Source: Treponema sp. (lineage in GTDB: Bacteria; Spirochaetota; Spirochaetia; Treponematales; Breznakiellaceae). Taken from it: a stretch of 60,174 nt of DNA. A program made the position numbers and the translations under genes. The notes under the pieces are model-generated. The model was not told the origin of the DNA. It was given only the letters and a program-made list of their open reading frames with translations, and did no database searches. Shown here piece after piece: positions 1 to 8,236 of this stretch; the stretch's first letter is position 1, and each line of letters opens with the position of its first letter. The stretch spans positions 1 through 60,174 of the forward strand of contig JAAYUZ010000099.1 in NCBI GenBank assembly GCA_012517385.1, written 5' to 3'.

Positions 1-725
1 AAAGGAACAGGGTCCGGGTCATTGAATGTAACCTGCGGGCAAGCCGGAGTTTCCCCTTCTGTTCCAAGGTAAGCCGGGTTAATATGATAGAAATGGCTAC
101 CAGGGCCATATTGGATGAACCGGTCCAAAAAACCCCCGCTTCGGCTCTGGATCTGGAATGGGTTGGAGTAAAGGCGGCCCAGTTCAGTTTCTCCCGGCTG
201 CATGGAGCCGACCCGGTCACCGGCGTAGAAATGGCCAGTACTGGCGAAGTAGGCTGTATCGGCACCGATCTGGATGACGCCTTCCTAAAAGCCATGCTCT
301 CCGTCGGCTACCGTATCCCAAAGAAAAGGATCCTCCTTTCCACGGGCCCCATAGAGGATAAGGTGGACTTCCTTGATTCAGCCAGAAAGCTCGTAGAGAT
401 GGGATATGAATTATTTGGTTCCCGGGGGACGGTGAAATTTCTTGAGTCGAACGGGGTAAAGGCTACGGCCCTGAACTGGCCCCTGGAATCCAAGGAGCCC
501 AACATAGCTACCATGATAAAGTCCAGAGCGGTGGATATGGTCATCAATATACCTAAGAATAATCGGCAAACGGAACTGAGAAATGACTACCTGATTCGCC
601 GTTTAGCGGTCGACTTTGATATACCCCTCTTTACCAACATAAAGGTGGCCCGCCAGTTTATCGATTCGCTGGTATACAAAGAAGAAAAGGGGCTTGAGAT
701 TAAGGCCTGGGAGGAGTATCGGTAG
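1..725 (+). CDS. carB: Carbamoyl-phosphate synthase large chain, C-terminal part
   Basis: This is the 3' end of a gene that begins before the window; the open frame runs from base 3 without a start. The first residues, VIECNLRASRSFPF, are the characteristic end of the second ATP-grasp domain of CarB. The rest matches the MGS-like allosteric domain, with ILLSTG followed by FGSRGTVKFLESNGVKA. CarB joins ammonia derived from glutamine, bicarbonate and two ATP to make carbamoyl phosphate for pyrimidines and arginine. The last 26 bases overlap the convergent gene on the other strand, so no separate terminator lies between them. ArgA at 42.8 kb belongs to the arginine side of the same metabolism but is far away. 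Identification is by motif and is firm; only about the last 240 residues are visible. Confidence 0.95.
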   Translation, partial: RNRVRVIECNLRASRSFPFCSKVSRVNMIEMATRAILDEPVQKTPASALDLEWVGVKAAQFSFSRLHGADPVTGVEMASTGEVGCIGTDLDDAFLKAMLSVGYRIPKKRILLSTGPIEDKVDFLDSARKLVEMGYELFGSRGTVKFLESNGVKATALNWPLESKEPNIATMIKSRAVDMVINIPKNNRQTELRNDYLIRRLAVDFDIPLFTNIKVARQFIDSLVYKEEKGLEIKAWEEYR

Positions 726-1710
726 TCCCGGATGCCGGGGGTGCAGCAAAGCGCTCCCGGTATTCAGGGATGGTAATCATGGCAGGCCGTTCAATGCTGG
801 GGATTTCGGTTTCTATAATTCGGTGATCCGTTTCCTGGCTTTCCAGACTGATATGGCAGGCTCCAAGGGTTTTTAACAGCTGAGCATCACCGTACTCTCC
901 AGCACGTTTAAAGAAGGTATTCAGTATTCCATAGGCCATTTTTCCTAAAGCCTGGGTTGTCTGATTACGGTGAATTCGGATATCCAGATCTACCTGGGCA
1001 AGACTTTCAATTCCAAAATGGTGGTAAATATCCAATAGATGGCCCAGCTCTACCCCATACCCTACAGAAAAGGGCAGTTTTTCCAGTAGACTTCTTCTGC
1101 CTGCATATTCACCGGACAGGGGTTGAATGAGGGCAGCCAATTCGGGGTAAAAAAGGGAAAAGAGGGGTCGAACCAGTATTTCCGTGACCCGGCCGCCGCC
1201 GGAAGGTTTAAGTTCACCGCTGCTGCGAATAGGCCGTTCATAAAAAGCTTTAACATAACCAATTGAGTCATCTTCCAGGAGGGGCCCCACCAGGGCATAC
1301 ACAAATTTGGGAGATATATTTGCGATATCCGCATCAACCCACACCACAATATCACCCTGGAGCACATAGAGACTTTTCCAGAGGTTTTCCCCCTTTCCCC
1401 GGTAGGAGCCATAGGCGGGGAGAATATTCTTTGACTGATATACCTTTGCACCATAACGTTCCGCAATGGCCCGGGTATTATCCTGGGAGGAAGAATCGAT
1501 AACCACAATTTCATCTAAAAGAGGATACCTATCCATTAATTCGGTTCGAATTACAAGGATCTCCTTACCAATGGTAGCTTCTTCATTTAATGTAGGAAAA
1601 GCCAGAGATATTTTAATGTTCTTCTTCATCTTTAAATCTACGAGGCGTCCGATATCTGCAAACCGGGAATGGTGCCAGGTTCTCTGTAACAAGGAATCTA
1701 TCTGCGGCAT
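700..1710 (-). CDS. gpgS: Glucosyl-3-phosphoglycerate synthase-like GT81 glycosyltransferase
   Basis: A 336-residue GT-A fold glycosyltransferase. SLAFPTLNEEATIGKEI marks the nucleotide-sugar binding start, VDADIANI is the metal-binding DxD-type motif, and PLSGEYAGRRSLLEKLPF with GYGVELG matches the acceptor region of GpgS/mannosyl-3-phosphoglycerate synthases. The family transfers glucose from an NDP-sugar to 3-phosphoglycerate, giving the precursor of glucosylglycerate, a compatible solute. Its ATG at 1710 overlaps the stop of the upstream gene as TAATG, so the two are translationally coupled. No phosphatase for the second step (GpgP) is visible in the window. The 3' end overlaps carB by 26 bases. 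The substrate (glucose rather than mannose) is inferred from overall resemblance. Confidence 0.82.
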   Translation of the reverse strand: MPQIDSLLQRTWHHSRFADIGRLVDLKMKKNIKISLAFPTLNEEATIGKEILVIRTELMDRYPLLDEIVVIDSSSQDNTRAIAERYGAKVYQSKNILPAYGSYRGKGENLWKSLYVLQGDIVVWVDADIANISPKFVYALVGPLLEDDSIGYVKAFYERPIRSSGELKPSGGGRVTEILVRPLFSLFYPELAALIQPLSGEYAGRRSLLEKLPFSVGYGVELGHLLDIYHHFGIESLAQVDLDIRIHRNQTTQALGKMAYGILNTFFKRAGEYGDAQLLKTLGACHISLESQETDHRIIETEIPSIERPAMITIPEYRERFAAPPASGTTDTPPRP

Positions 1711-2906
1711 TAAAGGACCCCTTCTTTATCAGATTTTTCAAGCAGGGTAAACAATAATTTTCTCCCCAATTCAAGGCTTTCAATTTCTATCTCGTCATAG
1801 TCGAGCCCAATATGTCCTCGGGACATCCCGATGACCAGGGCAGGTACATTTTTAGTAGTAAAATAGGAAACCGCCGATACAGCGGGTTTCTCTTTAATTT
1901 TTATATGCAGGTCCTTCATAATAGAAGTTACCATTTTACTGAGCTTATGATTTATTTCTGGATTTCCAACGGGTATATAGCTTACCACATCGATCTTAGC
2001 CTTTGTTTTGTACTGGGCTGCGGTTTTTTCTGCAGTAGCTATAGCAGCATTTCTTGCCATCTCAAGGACTGCAGGATCTGAAGAATACAGTTCAATCTCA
2101 ATGAGACCTTCTGTCGGGTGTTTGCCAAAGCCAAAACCAGCTTCAATTCTGCTTATAATTGATGTAGTTTCTCCCTTTTCATCCCATTGAACCATAGAAA
2201 GACTTTGTGCAAGCTGGGTAATTGCATCTACTGCGGATGTTCTGGAATCGCCTTCTTCTGAGTCATCCAGGGTTATATCTACCCTGATATGATAGGTTCC
2301 CTTATAGGAGGTATTAAGCACCCCGAGGGACAAACCTCGGATAGAGAAAACAACTTCCGGAACAGTATCAGCCCCATTAAGCAAGGTATTAAAGAGTTCA
2401 AGAGGAACCTTCCCCGGAGAAGTAATAGTAAAGAGTAAAAGCAGGTCCCTTTTAAGGTGAAGATTTCCTGTTTTTATAGCCTCTGCAATCGCAAGCAGGG
2501 TTGCAGGGCCAATGGCATCTGCAAGTCCAAATCCATAGGCTTTTTCTGTATCAAGCCGCCCCAGGCTGCCTGTGGGATGCCAATGCTCACTTGGAAGGGC
2601 AGAGACTAAGAGTATTGGCTTTCCGTTCTCTGAATCCTGAGAATGGAGCCTTGCAATAAGATGCCCCGATTCATCTATTGATGAAGGGATTCCCAGACTT
2701 GCAAGTCGTTCCACAATAAATGTAACACGGGTTTCCTCCCGTTCAGTGGGAGAAGGAAGACTACTTAATTGCAGGGCATCGGAAAGAATCCGTTCGGAGA
2801 GGGGATACTTGGCACGCCGTAAGGAAGCCAATATGGTTTTAGAGGTTTTCTTCAGCTGATTTATTTTATCAGAAATAGATTGGGCGATTTTCGAAAAAAT
2901 ATTCAT
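1710..2906 (-). CDS. Degenerate M20-family peptidase-like protein
   Basis: A 398-residue protein with the length and layout of M20/PepT-type di-zinc peptidases, but with key residues missing. The segment ILLVSALPSEHW stands where the family has its HxD zinc motif. YGFGLADAIGPATLLA keeps the bridging Asp region. LLLLFTITSPGKVP replaces the catalytic Glu-Glu. A late His (SRGHIGLDYDE) is kept. It may therefore be a non-catalytic relative or a binding protein. The first 40 residues are basic and amphipathic with no signal peptide. It is transcribed first in a two-gene unit with gpgS, with a TAATG overlap. A G-rich Shine-Dalgarno sequence lies about 4 bases before the ATG. The fold call is moderate; loss of activity is inferred from motif alignment by eye. 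Confidence 0.6.
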   Translation of the reverse strand: MNIFSKIAQSISDKINQLKKTSKTILASLRRAKYPLSERILSDALQLSSLPSPTEREETRVTFIVERLASLGIPSSIDESGHLIARLHSQDSENGKPILLVSALPSEHWHPTGSLGRLDTEKAYGFGLADAIGPATLLAIAEAIKTGNLHLKRDLLLLFTITSPGKVPLELFNTLLNGADTVPEVVFSIRGLSLGVLNTSYKGTYHIRVDITLDDSEEGDSRTSAVDAITQLAQSLSMVQWDEKGETTSIISRIEAGFGFGKHPTEGLIEIELYSSDPAVLEMARNAAIATAEKTAAQYKTKAKIDVVSYIPVGNPEINHKLSKMVTSIMKDLHIKIKEKPAVSAVSYFTTKNVPALVIGMSRGHIGLDYDEIEIESLELGRKLLFTLLEKSDKEGVL

Positions 2907-2972
2907 ACTACCCCCTTTTTATAATTTATATAGTATAATGCTTCGATAGTAAACCTAAAGTGGAGGATGAAG
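2907..2972. promoter_or_regulatory. Divergent promoter region; start choice for the SpoIIE phosphatase
   Basis: A 66-bp A+T-rich spacer separates two divergent genes. On the + strand a perfect TATAAT lies at 2934-2939; no convincing -35 box is seen. GGAGG at 2962-2966 directly abuts an ATG at 2967 but is 6 bases before an in-frame ATG at 2973, so 2973 is the likely true start. Confidence 0.55.
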
Positions 2973-4142
2973 ATGACTACAAAGGCCCGTGATATCGGTA
3001 GACTTTTTTCGCCCCTGCAGGTAGGCTATATTGCCGACTGTGTAGAACCCTTGAGTGCAGGTTCTGAGGCAGGCTGGGCGCTGGAACTGCTGAAGGATCG
3101 GCCGGAACTTAAGGTGCTTCCTATTGAACGGGATGGGGCTGTACTGGGGGTAGTCCCCCGGCATGTACTCGAGGAAATAGTCGAATCCACCTGGAAACGA
3201 TTCTGGCAAAAGGATCTGGATGCCTATGTTATCCCTGCCCTAAAAACGGTGGAAGCCACCGACTTTGTAGACCGTATCGTTGCCGAGGGACTTAAAGAAA
3301 CCCAGGAAGATGACCCGGGGTGGTATATCGTACAACACCATCGAAGCTACCTGGGGATAGTGAACCTGCGGCAAATGCTGGAACATCTGAATGAAATCCG
3401 CGCCCAGGACTTGAGACGGGCTGGAGAGATTCAGCAATATCTACTGAGCAAACCGATCCCTGAGGATCCGCGTTATAAGATTCTCTTTTACAACCGGATG
3501 GCCCACGAAGTGGGGGGAGATTTTTATCGAGCGGCCCGCATTGGACCAAACCGTTATATGGTTGCCTGCTTTGATGTGGCAGGAAAAAATATATCCGGCT
3601 CTCTGGCCACCACAGCCTTAGGAGCTTTTTTTGCAGCCTTTAAGCTGTTTTCCTATGAAGGGGATCCGCGAAAAACTACGGGACTCCTCAATGCCATGAT
3701 TAAGGATGTAAATCCCGATGATGTCTTTGTGGCTGCGGTCCTGTTCTATATTGATTTTGACACTAATATAGTAGAAGTACATAACTGCGGATTTTCACCA
3801 GTGCTTGCCTTTATTCCCCAGGAGGAGGAAAAGAAAATATCCTGCAAGATTGCCCGGCCAAATCTTCCTCCTCTGGGAATAGAAGAAAAACTTGTTAATG
3901 AAGCGCCGATTTCACTTCCTATTATAAAGGGGATGCGTTTAACCGCATATTCTGATGGGCTTACCGATATGACAGACCCCTTCGGCGAACGGTATGGGGA
4001 AGAAAAAACGATAGAACTCCTGCGGGATGTTCACAAAACGCCACTCTTAGAGGTATCACAAAAGCTTGATGAAGAGGTAAACCGCTGGATTGGGGAATCC
4101 CACCTTGCGGATGATATTACCCTGGTGGATATCAGGTTTTAA
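2973..4142 (+). CDS. CBS-pair / SpoIIE-type PP2C serine phosphatase
   Basis: A 389-residue cytoplasmic regulator. The first ~140 residues resemble a CBS-domain pair (LKVLPIERDGAVLGVV and SYLGIVNLRQML mark the two repeats), which usually binds adenine nucleotides. A short helical linker leads to a SpoIIE/RsbU-type PP2C phosphatase domain with its metal ligands in place: EVGGDFYRA, CFDVAGKNISG, YSDGLTDMTDPFG and LADDITLVDIRF. Such enzymes dephosphorylate anti-anti-sigma factors of the STAS type. No STAS or anti-sigma gene is nearby, so the partner is unknown. The start at 2973 is chosen from the GGAGG spacing. It stands alone, divergent from the M20-like/gpgS pair and convergent with mrpD, only 7 bases from its stop. 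Confidence 0.85.
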   Translation: MTTKARDIGRLFSPLQVGYIADCVEPLSAGSEAGWALELLKDRPELKVLPIERDGAVLGVVPRHVLEEIVESTWKRFWQKDLDAYVIPALKTVEATDFVDRIVAEGLKETQEDDPGWYIVQHHRSYLGIVNLRQMLEHLNEIRAQDLRRAGEIQQYLLSKPIPEDPRYKILFYNRMAHEVGGDFYRAARIGPNRYMVACFDVAGKNISGSLATTALGAFFAAFKLFSYEGDPRKTTGLLNAMIKDVNPDDVFVAAVLFYIDFDTNIVEVHNCGFSPVLAFIPQEEEKKISCKIARPNLPPLGIEEKLVNEAPISLPIIKGMRLTAYSDGLTDMTDPFGERYGEEKTIELLRDVHKTPLLEVSQKLDEEVNRWIGESHLADDITLVDIRF

Positions 4143-4149
4143 TACAGCC

Positions 4150-5868
4150 TTAATGACGGAGCAATACCAGAGTCCCCAGGAGACCAATACCCAGTGAAAA
4201 AGCAAAAAGCAGTCCGGCGAAGCTGGGCTGCCGGGTTTCAATTTTATGGGTGATATATTTCCCTGGAGGACTTATTACAAAAAGATATAATAGGACTCCT
4301 TGAGCTAGAAGCGACAATGTTCCTTTTATTGAATTCAGTGTAAAAAGATGGGTTGGCACAGGATTTGTCTCGGTTCCCACGAGCAATCCTGCAAGCCTTC
4401 CAATCTCCTTAGAGAAGAGTCCACCCATAACACAAGCTAAAGCAAAAATTACAAGCGAAACCTTAAGCCAAAATCCGGTAACAGGTTTAAGTACCAATAT
4501 ATTGGGGTTATACTCCGGCCTTGCTTTAGCGGATTTTCCTTCTGGTATAAACGTTCGACTCAATTTAATCATAGAAGCAACCGTACCGACAGAAGCGATA
4601 CTAAGGATAATATATTCCCAGGAGCCCTTGTGCAGATAGGAAATTGCAGCTTTGCTGGCAAAGCCATTAAATGGCGGGAAGGCTGATATGGAAAGGGCTC
4701 CAATAAAAAAAGCAATTGTTGGTATAAGACCTACTTTATAAGCTCCTCGAATGGTATACACATCCTTTGAACCAGATGCATCGATAACCGTCCCAACACT
4801 AAGGAACAGGAGCCCTTTAAAAAGGGCATGATAAAAGGCATGCATCCAGGCTGCAGCTATTGCCATAGGACTTGCAATAGCCCATGCGCTGACCACATAT
4901 CCAATCTGACTTATAGAGTGATAAGCTAATAACCGTTTTGCTTCTCTCTGAGAAAGGGCAAATATCACCGCTACCAGAGCTGTGAGGGTCCCCGATAGTT
5001 TTAATACATCCAGAATTTCCTTAAAAACAATATCTATAGCTGATACATTGGACATGAGCAGAAATAAGAAGCGCCCCAGAGCAAAGAGAGGAACCTTGAT
5101 GAGAACACCGGAAAGCACCGCAGAAATTGCATGAGGAGCCGTTGCATGGGCTTCCGGAAGCCAGCCATAGACCGGCAAGATGGCAACCCGAACTGCGGTG
5201 GCAATGACGATACAAACCAGAGAAAGACCGAGCCCAACAATCTGGGCTTCGGTAGTTATCCTGGTTATATATCGGGCTATACCATCATAGGAGAGGGCAC
5301 CAGTAATACGGTAGACACCAAAAACTCCAATGAGAAAAATAGCCATAGCTGTAGAACTCACTGCCATATAGCTAAAGGCAGCCATAAATGCACGACCTTT
5401 GCCGGAAAATGCAGTAAGGGCATAGGAAGCAATACCAAGAATTTCAAAACAGACAAAAAGATTAAATAAATCTGCTGAGGATGCAGTGGCAGTTAATGCA
5501 AAGGTTTGAATAAGAAAAAGGGCAGAAAATTCTGGTGTATGAGGTCCTGCTGTCCGGGAGTATAGCCAGGACGTGGCGGCAGTAATAAAACCCATTACAT
5601 TCAATAACCAGCTCACCCCATCAAAACGTAGTTCAATTCCGATAAGAGGATGCTGATTACCAACATAAAATTGAATAGGATGTTGACTGACCGCAGGATA
5701 GAGAAAAAATAAAAGGCCCAGAGGTACAAACAACCCCAAAAAAGCAGCAAACCAATCTATAAGCCGTTGAAGAGTCTGGCTTTTCATCATTTTAGAAACA
5801 AAACAGAGGGCCGCACCCAAGAGGGGTAATATAATTTGAATCACTATTAGATTCTCGCTATTCATCAT
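4150..5868 (-). CDS. mrpD: Mrp/MBH-type antiporter subunit D (MrpD/NuoN-like)
   Basis: A 572-residue polytopic membrane protein of the proton-conducting NuoL/M/N-MrpD family and the last gene of the operon. LFNLFVCFEILGIASYALTAF contributes the conserved TM5 glutamate (about E142). LPVYGWLPEAHATAPHAIS is the family signature in TM7-8, and GVLIKVP supplies the TM8 lysine (about K258). The position normally held by the TM7 lysine (KAAIFP in typical MrpD) reads RVAILP, so arginine replaces it. The C-terminus is longer than usual (MrpD is mostly ~490-500 residues), with two extra membrane segments. It overlaps mrpC by 11 bases. The complex exchanges Na+ or K+ for protons across the inner membrane; which ion cannot be told from sequence. 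Confidence 0.87.
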   Translation of the reverse strand: MMNSENLIVIQIILPLLGAALCFVSKMMKSQTLQRLIDWFAAFLGLFVPLGLLFFLYPAVSQHPIQFYVGNQHPLIGIELRFDGVSWLLNVMGFITAATSWLYSRTAGPHTPEFSALFLIQTFALTATASSADLFNLFVCFEILGIASYALTAFSGKGRAFMAAFSYMAVSSTAMAIFLIGVFGVYRITGALSYDGIARYITRITTEAQIVGLGLSLVCIVIATAVRVAILPVYGWLPEAHATAPHAISAVLSGVLIKVPLFALGRFLFLLMSNVSAIDIVFKEILDVLKLSGTLTALVAVIFALSQREAKRLLAYHSISQIGYVVSAWAIASPMAIAAAWMHAFYHALFKGLLFLSVGTVIDASGSKDVYTIRGAYKVGLIPTIAFFIGALSISAFPPFNGFASKAAISYLHKGSWEYIILSIASVGTVASMIKLSRTFIPEGKSAKARPEYNPNILVLKPVTGFWLKVSLVIFALACVMGGLFSKEIGRLAGLLVGTETNPVPTHLFTLNSIKGTLSLLAQGVLLYLFVISPPGKYITHKIETRQPSFAGLLFAFSLGIGLLGTLVLLRH

Positions 5869-6199
5869 TTGCTTTCCTCTGAATCTCTTCTACATTCAGG
5901 CTTTCGTACTTCTGGTACAAACGGTACACAAGGGCTAAGGCAAGGGCAGTCACACAAATTCCGACCACTATGGCGGTCAACATGAGGGCCTGAGGAATGG
6001 GATCCACATATCTGACCCGGTCTTCTGAAAGAATTGGGGCATGATCTCCAATACGACTCCCCTCTACAATAAAGAGCAGAATGACCGCTGAGTTCTGGAT
6101 TGACAGGGCGAATACTTTTTTAACCAGATTTTTTTGCACCATAAGGCCATAAAAACCAAGCAGAAAGAGACAAAGTATAAGTATTCTGTTAATCATCAT
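5858..6199 (-). CDS. mrpC: Mrp/MBH antiporter subunit C (MrpC/NuoK-like)
   Basis: A 113-residue protein with three membrane segments, matching the MrpC/NuoK family in size and layout. The middle segment ends SAVILLFIVEG, followed by the loop ILSEDRVRYVDPIPQALMLTAIVVGICVTAL; DPIPQALMLTAIVIG is a family signature. In Mrp complexes MrpC packs between MrpA/B and MrpD in the membrane ion path. It overlaps both its upstream neighbour (11 bases) and mrpD, showing tight translational coupling. No anomaly is visible. Confidence 0.9.
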   Translation of the reverse strand: MMINRILILCLFLLGFYGLMVQKNLVKKVFALSIQNSAVILLFIVEGSRIGDHAPILSEDRVRYVDPIPQALMLTAIVVGICVTALALALVYRLYQKYESLNVEEIQRKANDE

Positions 6200-6899
6200 G
6201 TTGCATATCCATCATAAGCAAACCCAGAATAGAAAGGCCTGAACCAACCTTTAGCCCTATTGCCATATTAAATCCGATGATATAGATCACCCTGGGTATA
6301 GAATCTCCGATTTTTGTAAGGGGATTCTCTAGTATAGCAGCTCCTAACGTGAGGGGAATGCAGACTAGCAGCAGTATGAGCAATAGGGATAACAGCTCGA
6401 TACGATGGAGCCTGTTCTTTGTTAATTGAGAATCTCTTTTGTGATGTTCCCTTCCCAGGGCTATGAATAACATACCCGATGCAAGCACTACCCCGCCCTG
6501 GAAACCACCGCCTGGTGATTGGTGCCCAAAAAACATCACATACCAGCCAAAAAGCATAACCACCGGGGCAAGTTTACCGGTAGTCATGCTTATAATATTA
6601 GTTCTGATCCCTCCTCTTTTATGTGAGGGAACAGGGTCTTGATGGGGAGATCCGGAACCCTTTATGAGAAAAACGGCTCCTGTGACTGCTGCTAAAAGTA
6701 CAATAGTTTCTCCAATGGTATCGTAGGCCCGGTAGCCTAAATAAATGGCTGAAACTAAATTACTTGCTCCCGTATCTCTATACCCATTATACAGCAGAAA
6801 GTCCCGGGCATTCTGAGACCAGGGATGTTCGGTAATAATGATTGGGCCTAAGACCGCTGAAAGTAATATTATACTGACTATACCCATCAGATTTGTCAT
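6189..6899 (-). CDS. mrpB: Fused MbhE-MrpB antiporter subunit
   Basis: A 236-residue membrane protein. The first ~95 residues match the MbhE module, which in group 1 Mrp systems is the very C-terminus of MrpA; YRAYDTIGETIVLLAAVTGAVFLIKG is its signature. The remainder is MrpB: WYVMFFGHQSPGGGFQGGVVLASGML is diagnostic, followed by further helices and GFNMAIGLKVGSGLSILG. In archaeal MBH complexes these are two genes (mbhE, mbhF); here they are fused. The start overlaps the upstream small gene by 4 bases (ATGA). Confidence 0.88.
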   Translation of the reverse strand: MTNLMGIVSIILLSAVLGPIIITEHPWSQNARDFLLYNGYRDTGASNLVSAIYLGYRAYDTIGETIVLLAAVTGAVFLIKGSGSPHQDPVPSHKRGGIRTNIISMTTGKLAPVVMLFGWYVMFFGHQSPGGGFQGGVVLASGMLFIALGREHHKRDSQLTKNRLHRIELLSLLLILLLVCIPLTLGAAILENPLTKIGDSIPRVIYIIGFNMAIGLKVGSGLSILGLLMMDMQHDD

Positions 6900-7126
6900 G
6901 GGTCGCTCCGTTTTGTATGCTTGATAATCCAGATAAAAACAACCGTAGAAAGACCAGCTCCTACCGCCGCCTCAGTAATTGCCACATCGGGGGCATGTAA
7001 AAGATAAAAGATGAGGGCCGAGACAACACTGGTCATGGAAAGCACTATGGTACTATGTAAAAGATCTCTGGAAAATAGTGCATAGGCAGAGCCGATTACA
7101 ATAAAAAAGAGCAGTACCGTGATCAT
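6896..7126 (-). CDS. mbhD: MbhD-like antiporter subunit (DUF4040)
   Basis: A 76-residue membrane protein with two to three helices. SMTSVVSALIFYLLHAPDVAITEAAVGAGLSTVVFIW contains the DUF4040 signature HAPDVAxTEAAVGAG, which in large MrpA proteins lies after the antiporter domain. Encoding it alone is the MBH arrangement. It overlaps mrpG by 4 bases and the MbhE-MrpB gene by 4 bases, inside the seven-gene antiporter run. The acidic residue in the motif is thought to contribute to the ion path in Mrp/MBH structures. Confidence 0.88.
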   Translation of the reverse strand: MITVLLFFIVIGSAYALFSRDLLHSTIVLSMTSVVSALIFYLLHAPDVAITEAAVGAGLSTVVFIWIIKHTKRSDP

Positions 7127-7440
7127 AGGAGCTTACCAGGCTTTGTCCATGGAGTTATGCCAGAAAACCAGGCATAACGGCTAATAATATGGGTACTAGT
7201 TGGCGAAGAAACGAGAAAAAACAACATAAGCAGGAGAATTCTGAATGCTGAAGCCACATCTGCTGCATTAACGAGGCTGAGAAGGAAAATGGTAAACGGA
7301 GCGGTAGAACTGGCTAATGAAGAAGCCTGCAGACGGGTATAGCAATCGGGAAAACGGAATAAGCTGAGGGTTCCAGCAATGGCAAACACACTGGCTAATA
7401 CAGCTAAAATAAGAGAAATGACATCAAACATATTCCCCAT
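7123..7440 (-). CDS. mrpG: Mrp antiporter subunit G
   Basis: A 105-residue protein with three predicted membrane helices. FAIAGTLSLFRFPDCYTRLQASSLASS matches the MrpG signature (GxxxLxRFPDxYxRLHAxxxA). The conserved histidine of many MrpG proteins is glutamine here (LQAS). It lies between mrpF and the MbhD-like gene with an end-to-start overlap on both sides. Its individual role is not well defined in any system; it belongs to the small-subunit E-F-G end of the complex. Confidence 0.88.
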   Translation of the reverse strand: MGNMFDVISLILAVLASVFAIAGTLSLFRFPDCYTRLQASSLASSTAPFTIFLLSLVNAADVASAFRILLLMLFFLVSSPTSTHIISRYAWFSGITPWTKPGKLL

Positions 7441-7718
7441 TAAAACCTCCGATCATCCGTTTCCTTTTCCCGGAAAAAACGTGCAATAGCTAATATTCCT
7501 AGAAACCCGAATACATCATAAAGCAATGCCACATCAAGGTAGAGCAGCCGGCCTTCCTGAGTTCCATATAATACAAGCAATGATAAAATAAGAGATGAAA
7601 TAACCGCTAACGCGGTAAGCCGATCCGCTCCTCGGGGACCAAGGATCAGCCGGATGATTGCCACACCGATACACCCGATAAAAATCCAACTGGTAGTAGT
7701 AAAAATCCATTCCTTCAT
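7440..7718 (-). CDS. mrpF: Mrp antiporter subunit F
   Basis: A 92-residue membrane protein with three helices. IRLILGPRGADRLTALAVISSLIL contains the family pattern GPxxxDRxxAxxxxxxL, and LDVALLYDVFGFLGILAIARFF the closing pattern with DVALVxAxxxFxxxxAxARF. MrpF is the subunit tied to cholate and cation efflux in some bacteria. Gene ends overlap mrpE (4 bases) and mrpG (1 base). Confidence 0.9.
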   Translation of the reverse strand: MKEWIFTTTSWIFIGCIGVAIIRLILGPRGADRLTALAVISSLILSLLVLYGTQEGRLLYLDVALLYDVFGFLGILAIARFFREKETDDRRF

Positions 7719-8233
7719 ATCCAGATCTTCCGTAATTGATGTTCTAATCTTCCCTTTATTTCGTTACCTGCCTGTTTTGCATGTTTTGTGCTTACAAACA
7801 TCCAATGGATCACATACTGATCCTCATCCAGATCCATTGTAATCGTTCCTGGACTGAAGGTTATAGAATGGGCCAATACTACCCGGGCCAGATCTGACCT
7901 CAGAGTACTTTTGAAATGGACTATCCCGGGACGTATCCTGCCGGTAACTATTGCGCCGAACATTTTAAAACTTGCACTATAGAGAGCCCAGATTAGCAGG
8001 GGAAAATAAAAAAGCAATGGAAAAATCCGAGGTATAACAGACCGTTTCCCCGCTTCATATTCTTCGATAAACACATTGTACACCACACCGGCTATAATAA
8101 TTGAGCCCACCAGTCCAATTACTAAATAAGGAATGTCCAAAGTTGCAGAAAAGAGGATCCAACAGATAAAAAGAAAGAGAACAGTAAGGCCATATCGTAT
8201 CAGGTTCCAACGGATCCGTGTCTTCGACAACAC
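7715..8233 (-). CDS. mrpE: Mrp antiporter subunit E
   Basis: A 172-residue protein with two to three N-terminal membrane helices and a C-terminal cytoplasmic domain. RIRPGIVHFKSTLRSDLARVVLAHSITFSPGTITMDLDEDQYVIHW contains the MrpE hallmark, in which the ALSITLTPGT motif is replaced by AHSITFSPGT. It is the first structural gene of the antiporter, three bases after the PTS IIA gene. The order E-F-G-MbhD-MbhE/B-C-D that it opens is that of the antiporter half of archaeal membrane-bound hydrogenases, but no hydrogenase genes follow. Confidence 0.9.
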   Translation of the reverse strand: MLSKTRIRWNLIRYGLTVLFLFICWILFSATLDIPYLVIGLVGSIIIAGVVYNVFIEEYEAGKRSVIPRIFPLLFYFPLLIWALYSASFKMFGAIVTGRIRPGIVHFKSTLRSDLARVVLAHSITFSPGTITMDLDEDQYVIHWMFVSTKHAKQAGNEIKGRLEHQLRKIWI

Positions 8234-8236
8234 TAT

